From the NCBI RefSeq assembly GCF_900109755.1, contig NZ_FOAR01000003.1:241760-305759 (forward strand): a stretch of 64,000 nt of DNA, read 5' to 3'. This DNA comes from Pseudomonas agarici (GTDB taxonomy: Bacteria > Pseudomonadota > Gammaproteobacteria > Pseudomonadales > Pseudomonadaceae). Position numbers and translations under genes: made by a program. Shown here one piece after another: positions 53,923-63,092 of this stretch. Every line of letters begins with the position of its first letter. The stretch's first letter is position 1. The notes beneath the pieces were generated by a model, which worked only from the letters and a program-made list of their open reading frames with translations, was not told where the DNA came from and did not search any database.

Positions 53923-55308
53923 CTAACCGGCGATAAAACTCACCCGGACCTTCAACCCCCGCCGCTCACCGTCGTGCAGGCTGATCTGCGCCAGGTGCGC
54001 CCGGCAGATCTCGCCGACAATCGCCAGGCCCAGCCCGGCCCCCACACCCTGCTGGCTGCGCCGATAGAAGCGCTCGAAGACCCGGTCGCGCTCCTCCAGG
54101 GGAATCCCCGATCCGTCATCCTCTACCTCCAGCACAGCCGGCGCGCTCACCCGCAAGATCACATTGCCGCCGACCGGTGTATGGGCCAACGCGTTGTCCA
54201 CCAGGTTGCTCAGCAGCTCGTTGAGCAAGGTCGGCTCGCCACGCAACCAGACCGGCTCATCGGCTTCCAATGCCAACGCCACGCCTTGGGCATGAGCCAG
54301 AGGTGCCATGGCCATGCCCAGTTCCCGGGCCAGTTGGCTCAGGTCAAGCCACTGCGCGCCACCTTCGGCTATCGCCCGCGCACCGTTTTCCACCCGTGCC
54401 ATCGACAGCAGTTGGTTGGCCAGGTGCGTCAGGCGATCGGTGCCCTGAGCTGCCGTTTCCAGGGTACGGCGCCAGGTATCGGCATCTGTGGCGCGTAGCC
54501 CTAGCTCCAACCGCGCCTTCAGCGCCGCCAAGGGTGTGCGCAGTTCATGGGCGGCATCAGCGATAAATTGCCCCTGACGCTCGAACTGCCGACGCAGGCG
54601 CTCGGTAAAATGATTGAGGGCGCTCACCAGGGGCCACAATTCGTGTTGTACTTCCACCAACGGCAACGGGCGCAAGTCGTCCGACTGGCGCTCCTCCACC
54701 GCCGTCCGTAGGCGCTCCAGCGGGCGCAGCGCCGCACTCACGGCAAACCACACCAGCAGCAACGCGCCCACCGCCAGCATGCCCAGGCGCAGCAACGTGT
54801 CGGCCATCAGGCTGCGGGCCATGGTGACTCGCGCCTCATCGGTCTCGGCCACGCGGATTTCCGCCATGCCATTCATATTCGGCTCGCTGACCGCCTTGAG
54901 CAGGCTCACCACCCGGACGTTCTGCCCGCGATACTGCGCGTCGTAGAACCGCGCCAGGGCCGGATAGTCATCGGTGCGCGGGGTGCCGGGTGGCGGTGGC
55001 GGTAGGTGTTCGTAACCGGAAATCAGTTGCTGGTTGATGTCTCGGACCTGATAGTAGATCCGCCCTGCGCTGTCATAGGCAAAGGTATCGAGCGCCACAT
55101 ACGGCACCTCGGCGCTGAGGGTGCCATCGCGCTGCGACAGGCCAGCGGCGATGGTCCGCGCCGAAGCCAGCAAGGTTCGGTCATAAGCGGTGTCGGCGGC
55201 TTCGCGACCGTTCCAGTAGGCACTCAAGCCACTGGCGAGCATCAACACCACCAACAGCAGTGCAAGGTTCCACAGCAACCGCCAACGCAGGCTGCTGGGC
55301 TTATGCAT
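53923..55308 (-). CDS. tctE: sensor histidine kinase TctE
   Basis: A 461-aa kinase: first helix RWRLLWNLALLLVVLMLASG, periplasmic sensor region with PPPPPGTPR, second helix LGMLAVGALLLVWFAVS, HAMP, the phospho-acceptor His in FIADAAHELRTPLAALKA, and ATPase motifs NLVDNALAHTP, DDGSGIP and GAGLGLAIVGEI. It senses tricarboxylates and phosphorylates TctD. The start at 55308 overlaps the tctD end by eight bases. The order matches PA0757-PA0756. Confidence 0.9.
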   Translation of the reverse strand: MHKPSSLRWRLLWNLALLLVVLMLASGLSAYWNGREAADTAYDRTLLASARTIAAGLSQRDGTLSAEVPYVALDTFAYDSAGRIYYQVRDINQQLISGYEHLPPPPPGTPRTDDYPALARFYDAQYRGQNVRVVSLLKAVSEPNMNGMAEIRVAETDEARVTMARSLMADTLLRLGMLAVGALLLVWFAVSAALRPLERLRTAVEERQSDDLRPLPLVEVQHELWPLVSALNHFTERLRRQFERQGQFIADAAHELRTPLAALKARLELGLRATDADTWRRTLETAAQGTDRLTHLANQLLSMARVENGARAIAEGGAQWLDLSQLARELGMAMAPLAHAQGVALALEADEPVWLRGEPTLLNELLSNLVDNALAHTPVGGNVILRVSAPAVLEVEDDGSGIPLEERDRVFERFYRRSQQGVGAGLGLAIVGEICRAHLAQISLHDGERRGLKVRVSFIAG

Positions 55309-55972
55309 CGCGGGCTTCCAACAAATAACCGAGGCCGCGAAAGGTGACGATAGCCACCGCATGTCCATCCAGCTTCTTGCGCAGGCGGTGTACATAGATT
55401 TCGATGGCGTCGGGACTGGCGTCCTCATCCAGGCCGAACACCTGAGAGGCCAGTTGTTCCTTGCTCATTACCCGCCCAGGGCGAGCGATCAGCGCTTCGA
55501 GCACCGCCTGCTCGCGGGAGGTCAGGGTCAGCAACTCGTCGCCCAGGCTGAAACGCCGGGTATCCAGGTCATAGACCAGCCCCCCACAGCGCTGCTGGCG
55601 CTCGCCGCCGAGCACACTGCGGCGCAGCAAGGCCTTGACCCTGGCTTCCAGTTCGCTGAGTTCGAACGGCTTGGCCAGGTAATCGTCGGCCCCCAGATTG
55701 AGGCCACGGACGCGGTCCTTCACATCGCTACGGGCGGTCAGCATCAGCACCGGAAGATTTCCTCCACGTGCGCGCAAGCGCGCCAGTACTTCGAAGCCGT
55801 CCATGCGTGGCAAACCCACATCAAGGATTGCCACTGCGTACTCCTCGCTGCCCAGGGCCAGCTCGGCGGCGACTCCGTCGTGCAGCACATCCACCGTCAA
55901 GCCCGCGCCCTTGAGCGCCTGGGCAACGCTTTCAGCTAGCTGCAGATGGTCTTCGACCAGAAGCACACGCAT
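55301..55972 (-). CDS. tctD: response regulator TctD (OmpR family)
   Basis: A 223-aa regulator: receiver MRVLLVEDHLQLAESVAQAL with phospho-Asp in VAILDVGLPRMDG, and a winged-helix output domain (LTLTSREQAVLEALIARPGR; DAIEIYVHRLRKKLDG). It controls the divergent tct transporter genes. The start at 55972 begins the conserved receiver; the longer open frame has no better site. Confidence 0.92.
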   Translation of the reverse strand: MRVLLVEDHLQLAESVAQALKGAGLTVDVLHDGVAAELALGSEEYAVAILDVGLPRMDGFEVLARLRARGGNLPVLMLTARSDVKDRVRGLNLGADDYLAKPFELSELEARVKALLRRSVLGGERQQRCGGLVYDLDTRRFSLGDELLTLTSREQAVLEALIARPGRVMSKEQLASQVFGLDEDASPDAIEIYVHRLRKKLDGHAVAIVTFRGLGYLLEARDA

Positions 55973-56205
55973 GAATTTCCTACCTCGACCGCCCTTCCGA
56001 GCGCCGAGTTTACCCAATAAACCCGCCGCCGGTAGCCACCCGCCGCCGGTTTATCGGGCCTTGCACACTGAAAGGTTGGTGAAAGCTTGGCACATTAAAG
56101 TCCCTTCACGGACCGTTGTGAGTAACGCACTCATCTGTCCAAAAAAACTGAATGACGTCCCGAGGCGTTTTCACTCAAATAAGAACAATAACGGAGTACT
56201 CCACG

Positions 56206-57183
56206 ATGCTGCCATTGCGCACCCTCGCCCTCGCTACCGGTTGCCTGCTGTTTGCCGGGCAACTCCTCGCCGCCGAGCCCAAGCGCCCGGAATGCATCGC
56301 CCCCGCCTCCCCCGGCGGCGGCTTCGACCTGACCTGCAAGCTGGCGCAAAGCGCCCTGGTCAGCGAGAAAGTCCTGAGCAAACCGATGCGGGTGACCTAT
56401 ATGCCCGGCGGCGTCGGCGCCGTGGCCTACAACGCCGTGGTTGCCCAGCGCCCGGCCGATGCCGGGACTCTGGTGGCCTGGTCCAGCGGCTCGCTGCTCA
56501 ACTTGGCCCAGGGCAAGTTCGGTCGTTTCGATGAAGGCGCCGTGCGCTGGCTGGCCGCCGTCGGCACCAGCTATGGCGCCATTGCGGTGAAAAGCGACTC
56601 GCCGTACAAAACCCTCGACGACCTGGTCAAGGCCCTCAAGGCCGACCCGAGCAAGGTAGTAATCGGCTCCGGCGGCACTGTCGGCAGCCAGGACTGGATG
56701 CAGACCGCGCTGATCGCCAAGGCCGCCGGGATCAACCCGCGCGACCTGCGCTACGTGGCCCTCGAAGGCGGCGGCGAAATCGTTACGGCGCTGATGGGCG
56801 GACATATCCAGGTCGGCAGCACCGACATCTCCGACTCCATGCCACATATCCTGAGCGGCGACATGCGCCTGCTCGCGGTGTTCGCCGAGAGGCGCCTGGA
56901 CCAACCGGAAATGAAGGAGATTCCGACCGCCCGCGAACAGGGCTACGACATCGTCTGGCCGGTGGTACGCGGTTTCTATCTCGGACCGAAGGTCAGCGAC
57001 GAAGACTACGCCTGGTGGAAAGACGCCTTCGACAAGCTGCTGGTTTCCGAAGAGTTCGCCAAGCTGCGCAACCAGCGCGAGCTGTTTCCCTTCGCCATGA
57101 CCGGTCCGGAACTGGACACCTACGTGAAGAAGCAGGTTGCCGACTACAAAGTGCTGGCCAGGGAATTCGGCCTGATCCAGTGA
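56206..57183 (+). CDS. tctC: tricarboxylate-binding protein TctC
   Basis: A 325-aa periplasmic binding protein of the Bug/TctC family: signal peptide MLPLRTLALATGCLLFAGQL, then ECIAPASPGGGFDLTCKLAQ (substrate-binding P-loop-like region) and GGEIVTALMGGHIQVGSTDI. It delivers citrate-type substrates to TctAB. RBS CGGAG. It lies 230 bp from the divergent tctD; the porin gene opdH found at this place in P. aeruginosa is absent. Confidence 0.92.
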   Translation: MLPLRTLALATGCLLFAGQLLAAEPKRPECIAPASPGGGFDLTCKLAQSALVSEKVLSKPMRVTYMPGGVGAVAYNAVVAQRPADAGTLVAWSSGSLLNLAQGKFGRFDEGAVRWLAAVGTSYGAIAVKSDSPYKTLDDLVKALKADPSKVVIGSGGTVGSQDWMQTALIAKAAGINPRDLRYVALEGGGEIVTALMGGHIQVGSTDISDSMPHILSGDMRLLAVFAERRLDQPEMKEIPTAREQGYDIVWPVVRGFYLGPKVSDEDYAWWKDAFDKLLVSEEFAKLRNQRELFPFAMTGPELDTYVKKQVADYKVLAREFGLIQ

Positions 57184-57243
57184 TCATCTCTCTCTAGTCG
57201 CCTCACGCCCTTCGGTCACCGGGGCGTGGCCCAGGAGTCCGTC

Positions 57244-57702
57244 ATGCTCTTGCAACGCATTTTTGCCTTCACGCTGCTGCTGGCCTGCGCCGGCCTGGCG
57301 CTGATGGCCTGGCCTTACCAGGCCGCATTTTCCTATGAGCCCGTGGGCCCCAGGGCCTACCCGCTGCTGATGCTCGGTCTGATGGGCCTGGCGCTGCTGT
57401 ACATGCTGTTTCGTCCGGCACCGATCAAACATAACGACGACGAGCCGCCGCTGGACCGCCAAACCCTGACCAAGATCGGCATCTGCACCGCACTGCTGTT
57501 GGTGTTCGCCGGGACCTTCGAGCCGCTGGGCTTCGTCCTCAGCAGCATCCTGATCGGCGTACCGATGGCGCGCCTGTACGGCGGTCGCTGGCTGCCCAGC
57601 GTGGTGATCATCAGCCTGATGAGCGTCGGGCTTTATCTGCTGTTCGATAAAGCCCTGGACGTGCCGCTGCCCCTCGGACTGCTCGACGTTCTGGAGAACT
57701 GA
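57244..57702 (+). CDS. tctB: tricarboxylate transporter small subunit TctB
   Basis: A 152-aa membrane protein with four hydrophobic helices (FAFTLLLACAGLALMAWPY; LLMLGLMGLALLYMLF; IGICTALLLVFAGTFEPLGF; VVIISLMSVGLYLLF). It is the small membrane component of the tripartite tricarboxylate transporter. The start at 57244 follows CAGGAGTCCGTC. One base separates its stop from the tctA start. Confidence 0.9.
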   Translation: MLLQRIFAFTLLLACAGLALMAWPYQAAFSYEPVGPRAYPLLMLGLMGLALLYMLFRPAPIKHNDDEPPLDRQTLTKIGICTALLLVFAGTFEPLGFVLSSILIGVPMARLYGGRWLPSVVIISLMSVGLYLLFDKALDVPLPLGLLDVLEN

Positions 57703-57703
57703 C

Positions 57704-59218
57704 ATGGATACTTTCGGCTATTTGAGCCAGGGCTTCGGCGTCGCGCTCAGCCCCTACAACCTGGTCACCGCCCTCTGCGGTACGTTGATCGGCACCGTGG
57801 TCGGCCTGTTACCGGGCCTGGGGCCGATCAATGGCGTCGCCCTGCTCATCCCCATTGCCTTCGCCCTCGGGCTGCCGCCCGAATCGGCGCTGATCTTGCT
57901 GGCAGCGGTTTACCTGGGCTGCGAATACGGCGGGCGGATCAGCTCGATTCTGCTCAATATCCCCGGCGAAGCCTCCACCGTGATGACCACCCTCGACGGC
58001 TACCCGATGGCCCGCCAGGGCCTGGCCGGTGTCGCTCTATCGCTGTCGGCCTGGAGTTCCTTCATCGGCGCATTTATCGCCACCTGCGGCATGGTGCTGT
58101 TCGCTCCGCTGCTGGCGAAATGGGCCATTGCCTTCGGCCCGGCGGAATATTTCGTGCTGATGGTATTCGCCATTGTCTGCCTCGGCGGCATGGCCGGCGA
58201 CCGACCGCTGAAGACCTTTATCGCCGCGCTGATCGGTTTGTTCCTGTCCAGCGTCGGCATCGATGCCAACAGCGGTGTATATCGCTTCACCGGGGACAAC
58301 ATCCACCTCACCGACGGCATTCAGTTCGTGGTGCTGGTCCTGGGCCTGTTCTCCATCAGCGAGATTCTCTTGCTGCTGGAAAAAACCCATCATGGCCAGG
58401 AAGCGGTGAAAGCCACCGGGCGGATGATGTTCAACTTCAAGGAAGCGGCATCGGTGTTCGTGGTGAACATCCGTTGCGGCCTGTTGGGCTTTGTCATGGG
58501 CGTGTTACCCGGTGCCGGCGCGACCCTGGCCAGTGCCATGGCCTACATGACCGAGAAACGCATCGCCGGTGCTGGCGGCACGTTCGGCCAGGGCGACAAG
58601 CGCGGCCTCGCCGCACCGGAAACCGCAATCGGCGCCTCGGCCTGCGGCGCGCTGGTGCCGATGCTGACTCTCGGCGTCCCAGGCTCAGGCACCACGGCGG
58701 TGATGATCGGCGCGCTGTCGTTGTACAACATCACGCCGGGACCGCTGCTGTTTCAACAACAACCGGATATCGTCTGGGGCCTGATTGCCTCGCTGTTCAT
58801 CGCCAACATCATGCTGGTGATCCTCAATATTCCGATGATTCGCCTCTTCACCCGTATCCTTGCCGTGCCGAACTGGGCGCTGGTGCCGGTGATCGCCATC
58901 ATCACCGCGATTGGCGTGTACGCGGTACATGCCACCACCTTCGATCTGTTCCTGATGATCGGCATCGGCATCTTCGGTTATATCCTGCGCAAACTGGACT
59001 TTCCGCTGTCGCCGGTCCTGCTGGGCTTTATCCTCGGCGGGCTGATGGAATCGAACCTGCGCCGGGCGCTGTCGATTTCCAACGGCGCGTTGGAGATTCT
59101 CTGGTCGAGCCCGATCACCCTTGGCGTCTGGGTGCTGACCTGCATCATGCTGTCAATGCCACTGCTGCGCATCTGGCGCAAGCGTGCCGCCCAGCGTCGC
59201 GCCCTGGCCAATGCGTGA
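57704..59218 (+). CDS. tctA: tricarboxylate transporter large subunit TctA
   Basis: A 504-aa protein with about twelve transmembrane helices and the two family motifs GTVVGLLPGLGPINGVALLI and MGVLPGAGATLASAMAYMTE. It is the permease of the TctABC system, driven by ion gradient. The C-terminus is basic (RIWRKRAAQRRALANA). Last gene of the operon; a hairpin follows. Confidence 0.94.
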   Translation: MDTFGYLSQGFGVALSPYNLVTALCGTLIGTVVGLLPGLGPINGVALLIPIAFALGLPPESALILLAAVYLGCEYGGRISSILLNIPGEASTVMTTLDGYPMARQGLAGVALSLSAWSSFIGAFIATCGMVLFAPLLAKWAIAFGPAEYFVLMVFAIVCLGGMAGDRPLKTFIAALIGLFLSSVGIDANSGVYRFTGDNIHLTDGIQFVVLVLGLFSISEILLLLEKTHHGQEAVKATGRMMFNFKEAASVFVVNIRCGLLGFVMGVLPGAGATLASAMAYMTEKRIAGAGGTFGQGDKRGLAAPETAIGASACGALVPMLTLGVPGSGTTAVMIGALSLYNITPGPLLFQQQPDIVWGLIASLFIANIMLVILNIPMIRLFTRILAVPNWALVPVIAIITAIGVYAVHATTFDLFLMIGIGIFGYILRKLDFPLSPVLLGFILGGLMESNLRRALSISNGALEILWSSPITLGVWVLTCIMLSMPLLRIWRKRAAQRRALANA

Positions 59219-59267
59219 GAGAACCTGCGGAACGGGAGATGGTCTGCTTTGTCGGTCGAGCAACCCT

Positions 59268-59303
59268 TTCCTTGCCGATCAATGCTGGGTCATCGGCAAG
59301 GAA
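59268..59303 (+). terminator. hairpin after tctA
   Basis: TTCCTTGCCGAT ... ATCGGCAAGGAA, 12-bp perfect arms with a 12-base loop, 50 bp after the tctA stop. It lacks a U-tract, so termination is not certain. Confidence 0.5.
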
Positions 59304-59358
59304 AAGGTTTCAGGAACACCACCTATCGACGTAGATAGACGCCTGCTGTTTCCGTTTG

Positions 59359-59709
59359 TCAGTAGGTCAATGTAAACGCAATAGCCTCTGACCGAGAGAC
59401 ACTATCAACGGTGTAATGAAGATTTGCATCCCTGAATCCAAGATCATCAGCCAGAAACTCATTATCAATGGCTATTGTCGCCTTGCCACTTGAAACATCA
59501 GGCGCGGAAACTATATGGGTTATTTCATAAATTGCCAGGAGTCTATCCATAACAAGAGCAATAGAATCCCCCACCTTCATAGCCGCATAACTCACCTCTG
59601 CCGTAGCAGGTTTGCCATTAAGATCAGGGACGTGGAGCTTACCACCTGAAATCTCAAGCACTCGAGGTGCCGGCAGATTAACTTTAATGACTCTTTTTGA
59701 TCCAGACAT
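59359..59709 (-). CDS. hypothetical protein, 116 aa
   Basis: A soluble protein beginning MSGSKRVIKVNLPAPRVLEI, with GGKLHVPDLNGKPATAEVSY and AAMKVGDSIALVMDRLLAIY. The pattern of a Gly-containing turn, then V-x-V-x-Y and GDxI resembles the Ig-like units of the large protein encoded to its right (LLDADGGHLDSLLVPLDGTP; EVRYPGMLATDLIHFYW), so it may be a single-unit relative. A GAGGAGTCAGGATA sequence fixes the start. Lower GC than core genes. Function unknown. Confidence 0.72.
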   Translation of the reverse strand: MSGSKRVIKVNLPAPRVLEISGGKLHVPDLNGKPATAEVSYAAMKVGDSIALVMDRLLAIYEITHIVSAPDVSSGKATIAIDNEFLADDLGFRDANLHYTVDSVSRSEAIAFTLTY

Positions 59710-59814
59710 TATCCTGACTCCTCTGATAAACCAGTTATAAGAAAGTCCGACATGAGCAGCCAGTTACTTCTGTCATATCTTCATTTCCCTTGACCATCTC
59801 AACAAAAAACGAAT

Positions 59815-59848
59815 CGTCGGGAAACTGTCAGAAATGACAGTCCCGACG
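59815..59848 (-). terminator. terminator of the 974-aa gene, containing the ACTGTCA palindrome
   Basis: CGTCGGGAAACTGTCA-GAAA-TGACAGTCCCGACG forms a long stem with a two-base bulge; on the leftward strand it is followed by a T-rich run (TTCGTTTTTTG). The inner 18 bp recur upstream of the gene at 62894-62911. Confidence 0.65.
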
Positions 59849-59878
59849 AAGGGTCCCGGAAAACCCAGGGCGCATGAG

Positions 59879-62803
59879 TCAGCCTGAAAGACCCAGCTCC
59901 TTCACTCGCACGTCGTCTACCGAATAGTCATTCCCTTGACCGGACGCTACATGGTTATACAGTTGCAAGCGCATGGTGGTGGCTGTCGCGGTAAAAATAC
60001 CTTTCAAGGTGTGCCAGTTCTGATTGGAGATCGTGAAGGGTCCCACCAATGATTTATTCTCGATCCACAGCGACACGACAGGAGTGAGATGCACATTGCC
60101 GACTCGCCGAATCGAAATACTGAACTCATAGTTCATGCCCGGCTCAAGCCCCCTGTAGTCTCGATACAAGAACACGCCGCTGGATCGTTCCGTATAAGTC
60201 CAATTGTACAAAAACCAATTGCCGTCCTCATGCCTGATGACCAGATCACGGGGATCCGCGGCAGCGGGGCCTTTTACCCAACCATTCCAGTTACCATGGT
60301 CAAAGGTGGTCAGGTCATCAAATGGCAGGCGTATCGTCAGTATCAACGCAGGGAACTCCACCGCCTCACTTTCATGAGCACTGCCATCGGGAGTGACCTT
60401 GCAGGTAAACGTCAGGGTGCTGACGTTTTGCAGTTGTTCAAGCAAGACACGCGAAAGCACTGAACGTAGCCCGTTATTCACTTCGCTCGGCGTCAGCGTA
60501 TCGCCTACATAGACCTTGAGGGTATACGGCTGGCCGTCCTTCCCGGTTCCGGTGCCCACCAGCCAGACCTTCTGCCCCGGCAGGATGAACCACCATGGCT
60601 CTACCGCGATCGTGGCGTTGCCGCTAAAGGTACGCAGGTCCAGGAGGCTCTTGATTGCTTGCGGCACCACCGGTGTCGGCAACCGGACAGGTACGCTGAT
60701 CTGCAGATCGAGATTTGCCGAGGTCGCGACCTTGCAGTGGCCGGTGACCGTATAGTTGATCGGCACCGTCTTGCCGATACCGTGGATCACCGCCTCACGC
60801 GGGATCTGAAAATCGACGTGCCCCAACTCGCTATTACCGGGTTTCGGCGCCAGTGGCAAACAGCCTCCGGCCTCGCGCTTCCAGCAAGGTTGAATGCTCT
60901 GCCGGGCACTGATGGCATCGTATTCTACCCGCAGTGTCACCCCATCCCTGCCGTTGTACACCGTCAGCAGCGAACCGACGGCCTCACGAACGATGGGTGC
61001 CTTCAGGACCCAGTCCTCCTGGGTGATTTCCAGCGTCAGGGTCGGGAACAGCGTGGCCGTGGGTTTATCGGTAACGCCGTTGAAATTCACCGCGAAATGC
61101 ACTTCGATCCGGCTGCAGTCAGCCAGCTTTTGCAGTTGGGCGCGCGGCAGCAAGGTACTCACGCCCGTCTCCAGCCACTCGGCATCGAGCGGCTCGCCTT
61201 CGAGCACCTGAAAGCTGTAGGCGCTGCCATCCTCCTGCTCGCCGGTCACCCAGAGCCAGCAAGGCTGTTCAAGCGCCCGGTAGTCCCACGGCTCGACCAG
61301 ACAATCGGCATCCCCGGAAAAAGTGTTGAGATCCAGTTTGTCGGCAGTAGCCTGTTCCACCATCGGTCTCGGTAACTGGCTGATGTCGAGCACGGTCACC
61401 AGGCGCGGTGGCGATTGCCAGAAGACGCCCGAGCTTTGCGTCACGGTGTAGGGCACCGTCACCGTCTGGAGAAAATTTGCACTGATGGCCGAGGGCGGCA
61501 CATGGAACTCAAGCGCCATTTCGCCTTCCCGAACCTCGCGGCACTCAAGCGCCGGCGAACCGGCACCTGGCGTGCCGGCCCAGGCCGGACAGACCCAATC
61601 CCCCGCGCTCATGCCGCCATACGCCACCTGGATGGTCGCACCGTGCGTGGTATTGACCGGGTTCAGCAGCCAACCGTCGGTTTCGTCTTCTGTCGATTCA
61701 CGGACACTGGGTGGCGGTAGAACCAGCCTGATCGGCACCCGCATCGTCAGTTCCAGCGGCTCCAGGGCAACGGCCTCGCCCTGCCCATGGTCGATCTTGC
61801 AGGTGATGATCAACAGACTGTCATCCGCCAGTTGCTCCAGGTCCTCACGCAGCAGCGACCGGTGCAGACCCTCGCGCACTTCATTGTCCGTGACCCGTTC
61901 TCCCTGCATCAGCACGATGTCGAACAAGCTGCCGTCCAGCCGGGCCCCCACGGCCTGCAACCAGACCTTTTGCCCAGCCTGGATAAACGGCCAGGACGCC
62001 ACGGTGCACTCGGCATCACCCTCAAAGGTGCGGATATCCAAGACGCCCTCACGGGCCTGTGCCACCTTCGGAACGGGCAACGGATCCTTGTTCAAGGTCA
62101 CAAATGCTATCCCTGGGCGAAACAGAATGCTGTGATCATGCCCACCGTAAGACGCGAACAAATTAAAGAACAGCGTGCTGCCGGAAGGACTCGTTGCGTA
62201 CACGTCACTGGGAAACCGGCGTTTCCAGCCGAAATTAATATCAGCCTCGGTCACCGGCTCGTTTTCCACGATACGAAAATCGACTCTTCCGCCGTCCGGC
62301 TTGTCGACATGCGCCCACACCGTGACCCGACAATCCGAAGTGATAAACGGCCAAGGGTCCATCTGCAGCGTGAAATGCTCGTCGGCCAGCGCCGACACGA
62401 ACAGAGTATTGTCGATCAGCGGCACCAGGTTCAGAGGCGGAAACGTGTTTGGCCGGCTGATCCTGACATCGTCCGCCCGCGACTTGATCGTCTCTTCACC
62501 GCGAGTAACGGTATAGAAAAAACGGGCATACATGTCCTGGACATACCCGACATAGTCATAGGGCACCTTGAAGTGGACCACTTCATCGGTACTCCCATGT
62601 ACAGGCTCTATCGGGGCAAACTCTTCATCCGGTAGCAGGCCCGGCCAGTAGAAGTGGATCAGGTCGGTCGCCAGCATGCCGGGGTAACGGACCTCGACAG
62701 GCGTGCCGTCCAATGGCACCAGAAGACTGTCGAGATGCCCGCCATCGGCATCCAGTAATTTGGCCTCGGGCAAATCGAGTTCGGCAAGCGGTTGCTCTTT
62801 CAT
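59879..62803 (-). CDS. large repetitive Ig-like protein with C-terminal carbohydrate-binding-like domain
   Basis: A 974-aa protein without signal peptide, beginning MKEQPLAELDLPEAKLLDAD. It contains at least three copies of a unit of the form LDxxTFxGxAxxxVxPWxFI ... GQKVWLxxxG ... DG (TFEGDAECTVASWPFIQAGQ; TFSGDADCLVEPWDYRALEQ; TFSGNATIAVEPWWFILPGQ) alternating with Ig-like units (GATIQVAYGGMSAGDWV; GVTLRVEYDAISARQSI). The last 140 residues (DHGNWNGWVKGPAAADPRDL; NYEFSISIRRVGNVHLTPVV) form a jelly-roll, carbohydrate-binding-like domain. The start at 62803 has AAGGGTG ahead. It resembles large Pseudomonas proteins of unknown role; surface or secretion-linked function is only a guess. Confidence 0.75.
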   Translation of the reverse strand: MKEQPLAELDLPEAKLLDADGGHLDSLLVPLDGTPVEVRYPGMLATDLIHFYWPGLLPDEEFAPIEPVHGSTDEVVHFKVPYDYVGYVQDMYARFFYTVTRGEETIKSRADDVRISRPNTFPPLNLVPLIDNTLFVSALADEHFTLQMDPWPFITSDCRVTVWAHVDKPDGGRVDFRIVENEPVTEADINFGWKRRFPSDVYATSPSGSTLFFNLFASYGGHDHSILFRPGIAFVTLNKDPLPVPKVAQAREGVLDIRTFEGDAECTVASWPFIQAGQKVWLQAVGARLDGSLFDIVLMQGERVTDNEVREGLHRSLLREDLEQLADDSLLIITCKIDHGQGEAVALEPLELTMRVPIRLVLPPPSVRESTEDETDGWLLNPVNTTHGATIQVAYGGMSAGDWVCPAWAGTPGAGSPALECREVREGEMALEFHVPPSAISANFLQTVTVPYTVTQSSGVFWQSPPRLVTVLDISQLPRPMVEQATADKLDLNTFSGDADCLVEPWDYRALEQPCWLWVTGEQEDGSAYSFQVLEGEPLDAEWLETGVSTLLPRAQLQKLADCSRIEVHFAVNFNGVTDKPTATLFPTLTLEITQEDWVLKAPIVREAVGSLLTVYNGRDGVTLRVEYDAISARQSIQPCWKREAGGCLPLAPKPGNSELGHVDFQIPREAVIHGIGKTVPINYTVTGHCKVATSANLDLQISVPVRLPTPVVPQAIKSLLDLRTFSGNATIAVEPWWFILPGQKVWLVGTGTGKDGQPYTLKVYVGDTLTPSEVNNGLRSVLSRVLLEQLQNVSTLTFTCKVTPDGSAHESEAVEFPALILTIRLPFDDLTTFDHGNWNGWVKGPAAADPRDLVIRHEDGNWFLYNWTYTERSSGVFLYRDYRGLEPGMNYEFSISIRRVGNVHLTPVVSLWIENKSLVGPFTISNQNWHTLKGIFTATATTMRLQLYNHVASGQGNDYSVDDVRVKELGLSG

Positions 62804-62893
62804 CAGGCGCACCCTTATTCGGAACATGGGCTATCGGCCGCCCTGTGCCACTGCGCGTTGGCATCATTTGAAGTGGCGGGAGAGGGAATGTCT

Positions 62894-62911
62894 ACTGTCA
62901 GAAATGACAGT
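62894..62911. promoter_or_regulatory. 18-bp palindrome upstream of the 974-aa gene
   Basis: ACTGTCAGAAATGACAGT, 7-bp arms and GAAA centre, identical to 59824-59841. Lies 91 bp upstream of the leftward gene start. Confidence 0.5.
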
Positions 62912-62980
62912 CTTGCCCTGGAAAAGCGGGAAAGCAGACCGGTGGTTTCTCGCTGTTTTCCCTGTAGACCACTCGTCGCC

Positions 62981-62998
62981 ACTGTTATTTCTGACAGC
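62981..62998. promoter_or_regulatory. near-copy of the 18-bp palindrome in the divergent promoter
   Basis: ACTGTTATTTCTGACAGC matches the inverted form of the palindrome at 16 of 18 bases. Lies 95 bp upstream of the rightward gene at 63093, mirroring the copy at 62894 for the other gene. Confidence 0.45.
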
Positions 62999-63092
62999 TA
63001 GCCAGTCCTCCTCCCCAGGCGTTGAATGATCCTCACGACTCGCCATCCGGGTTTTCGGGTCGCCTCCCTGAATCCGCCAAAGGTGCCTCGTC

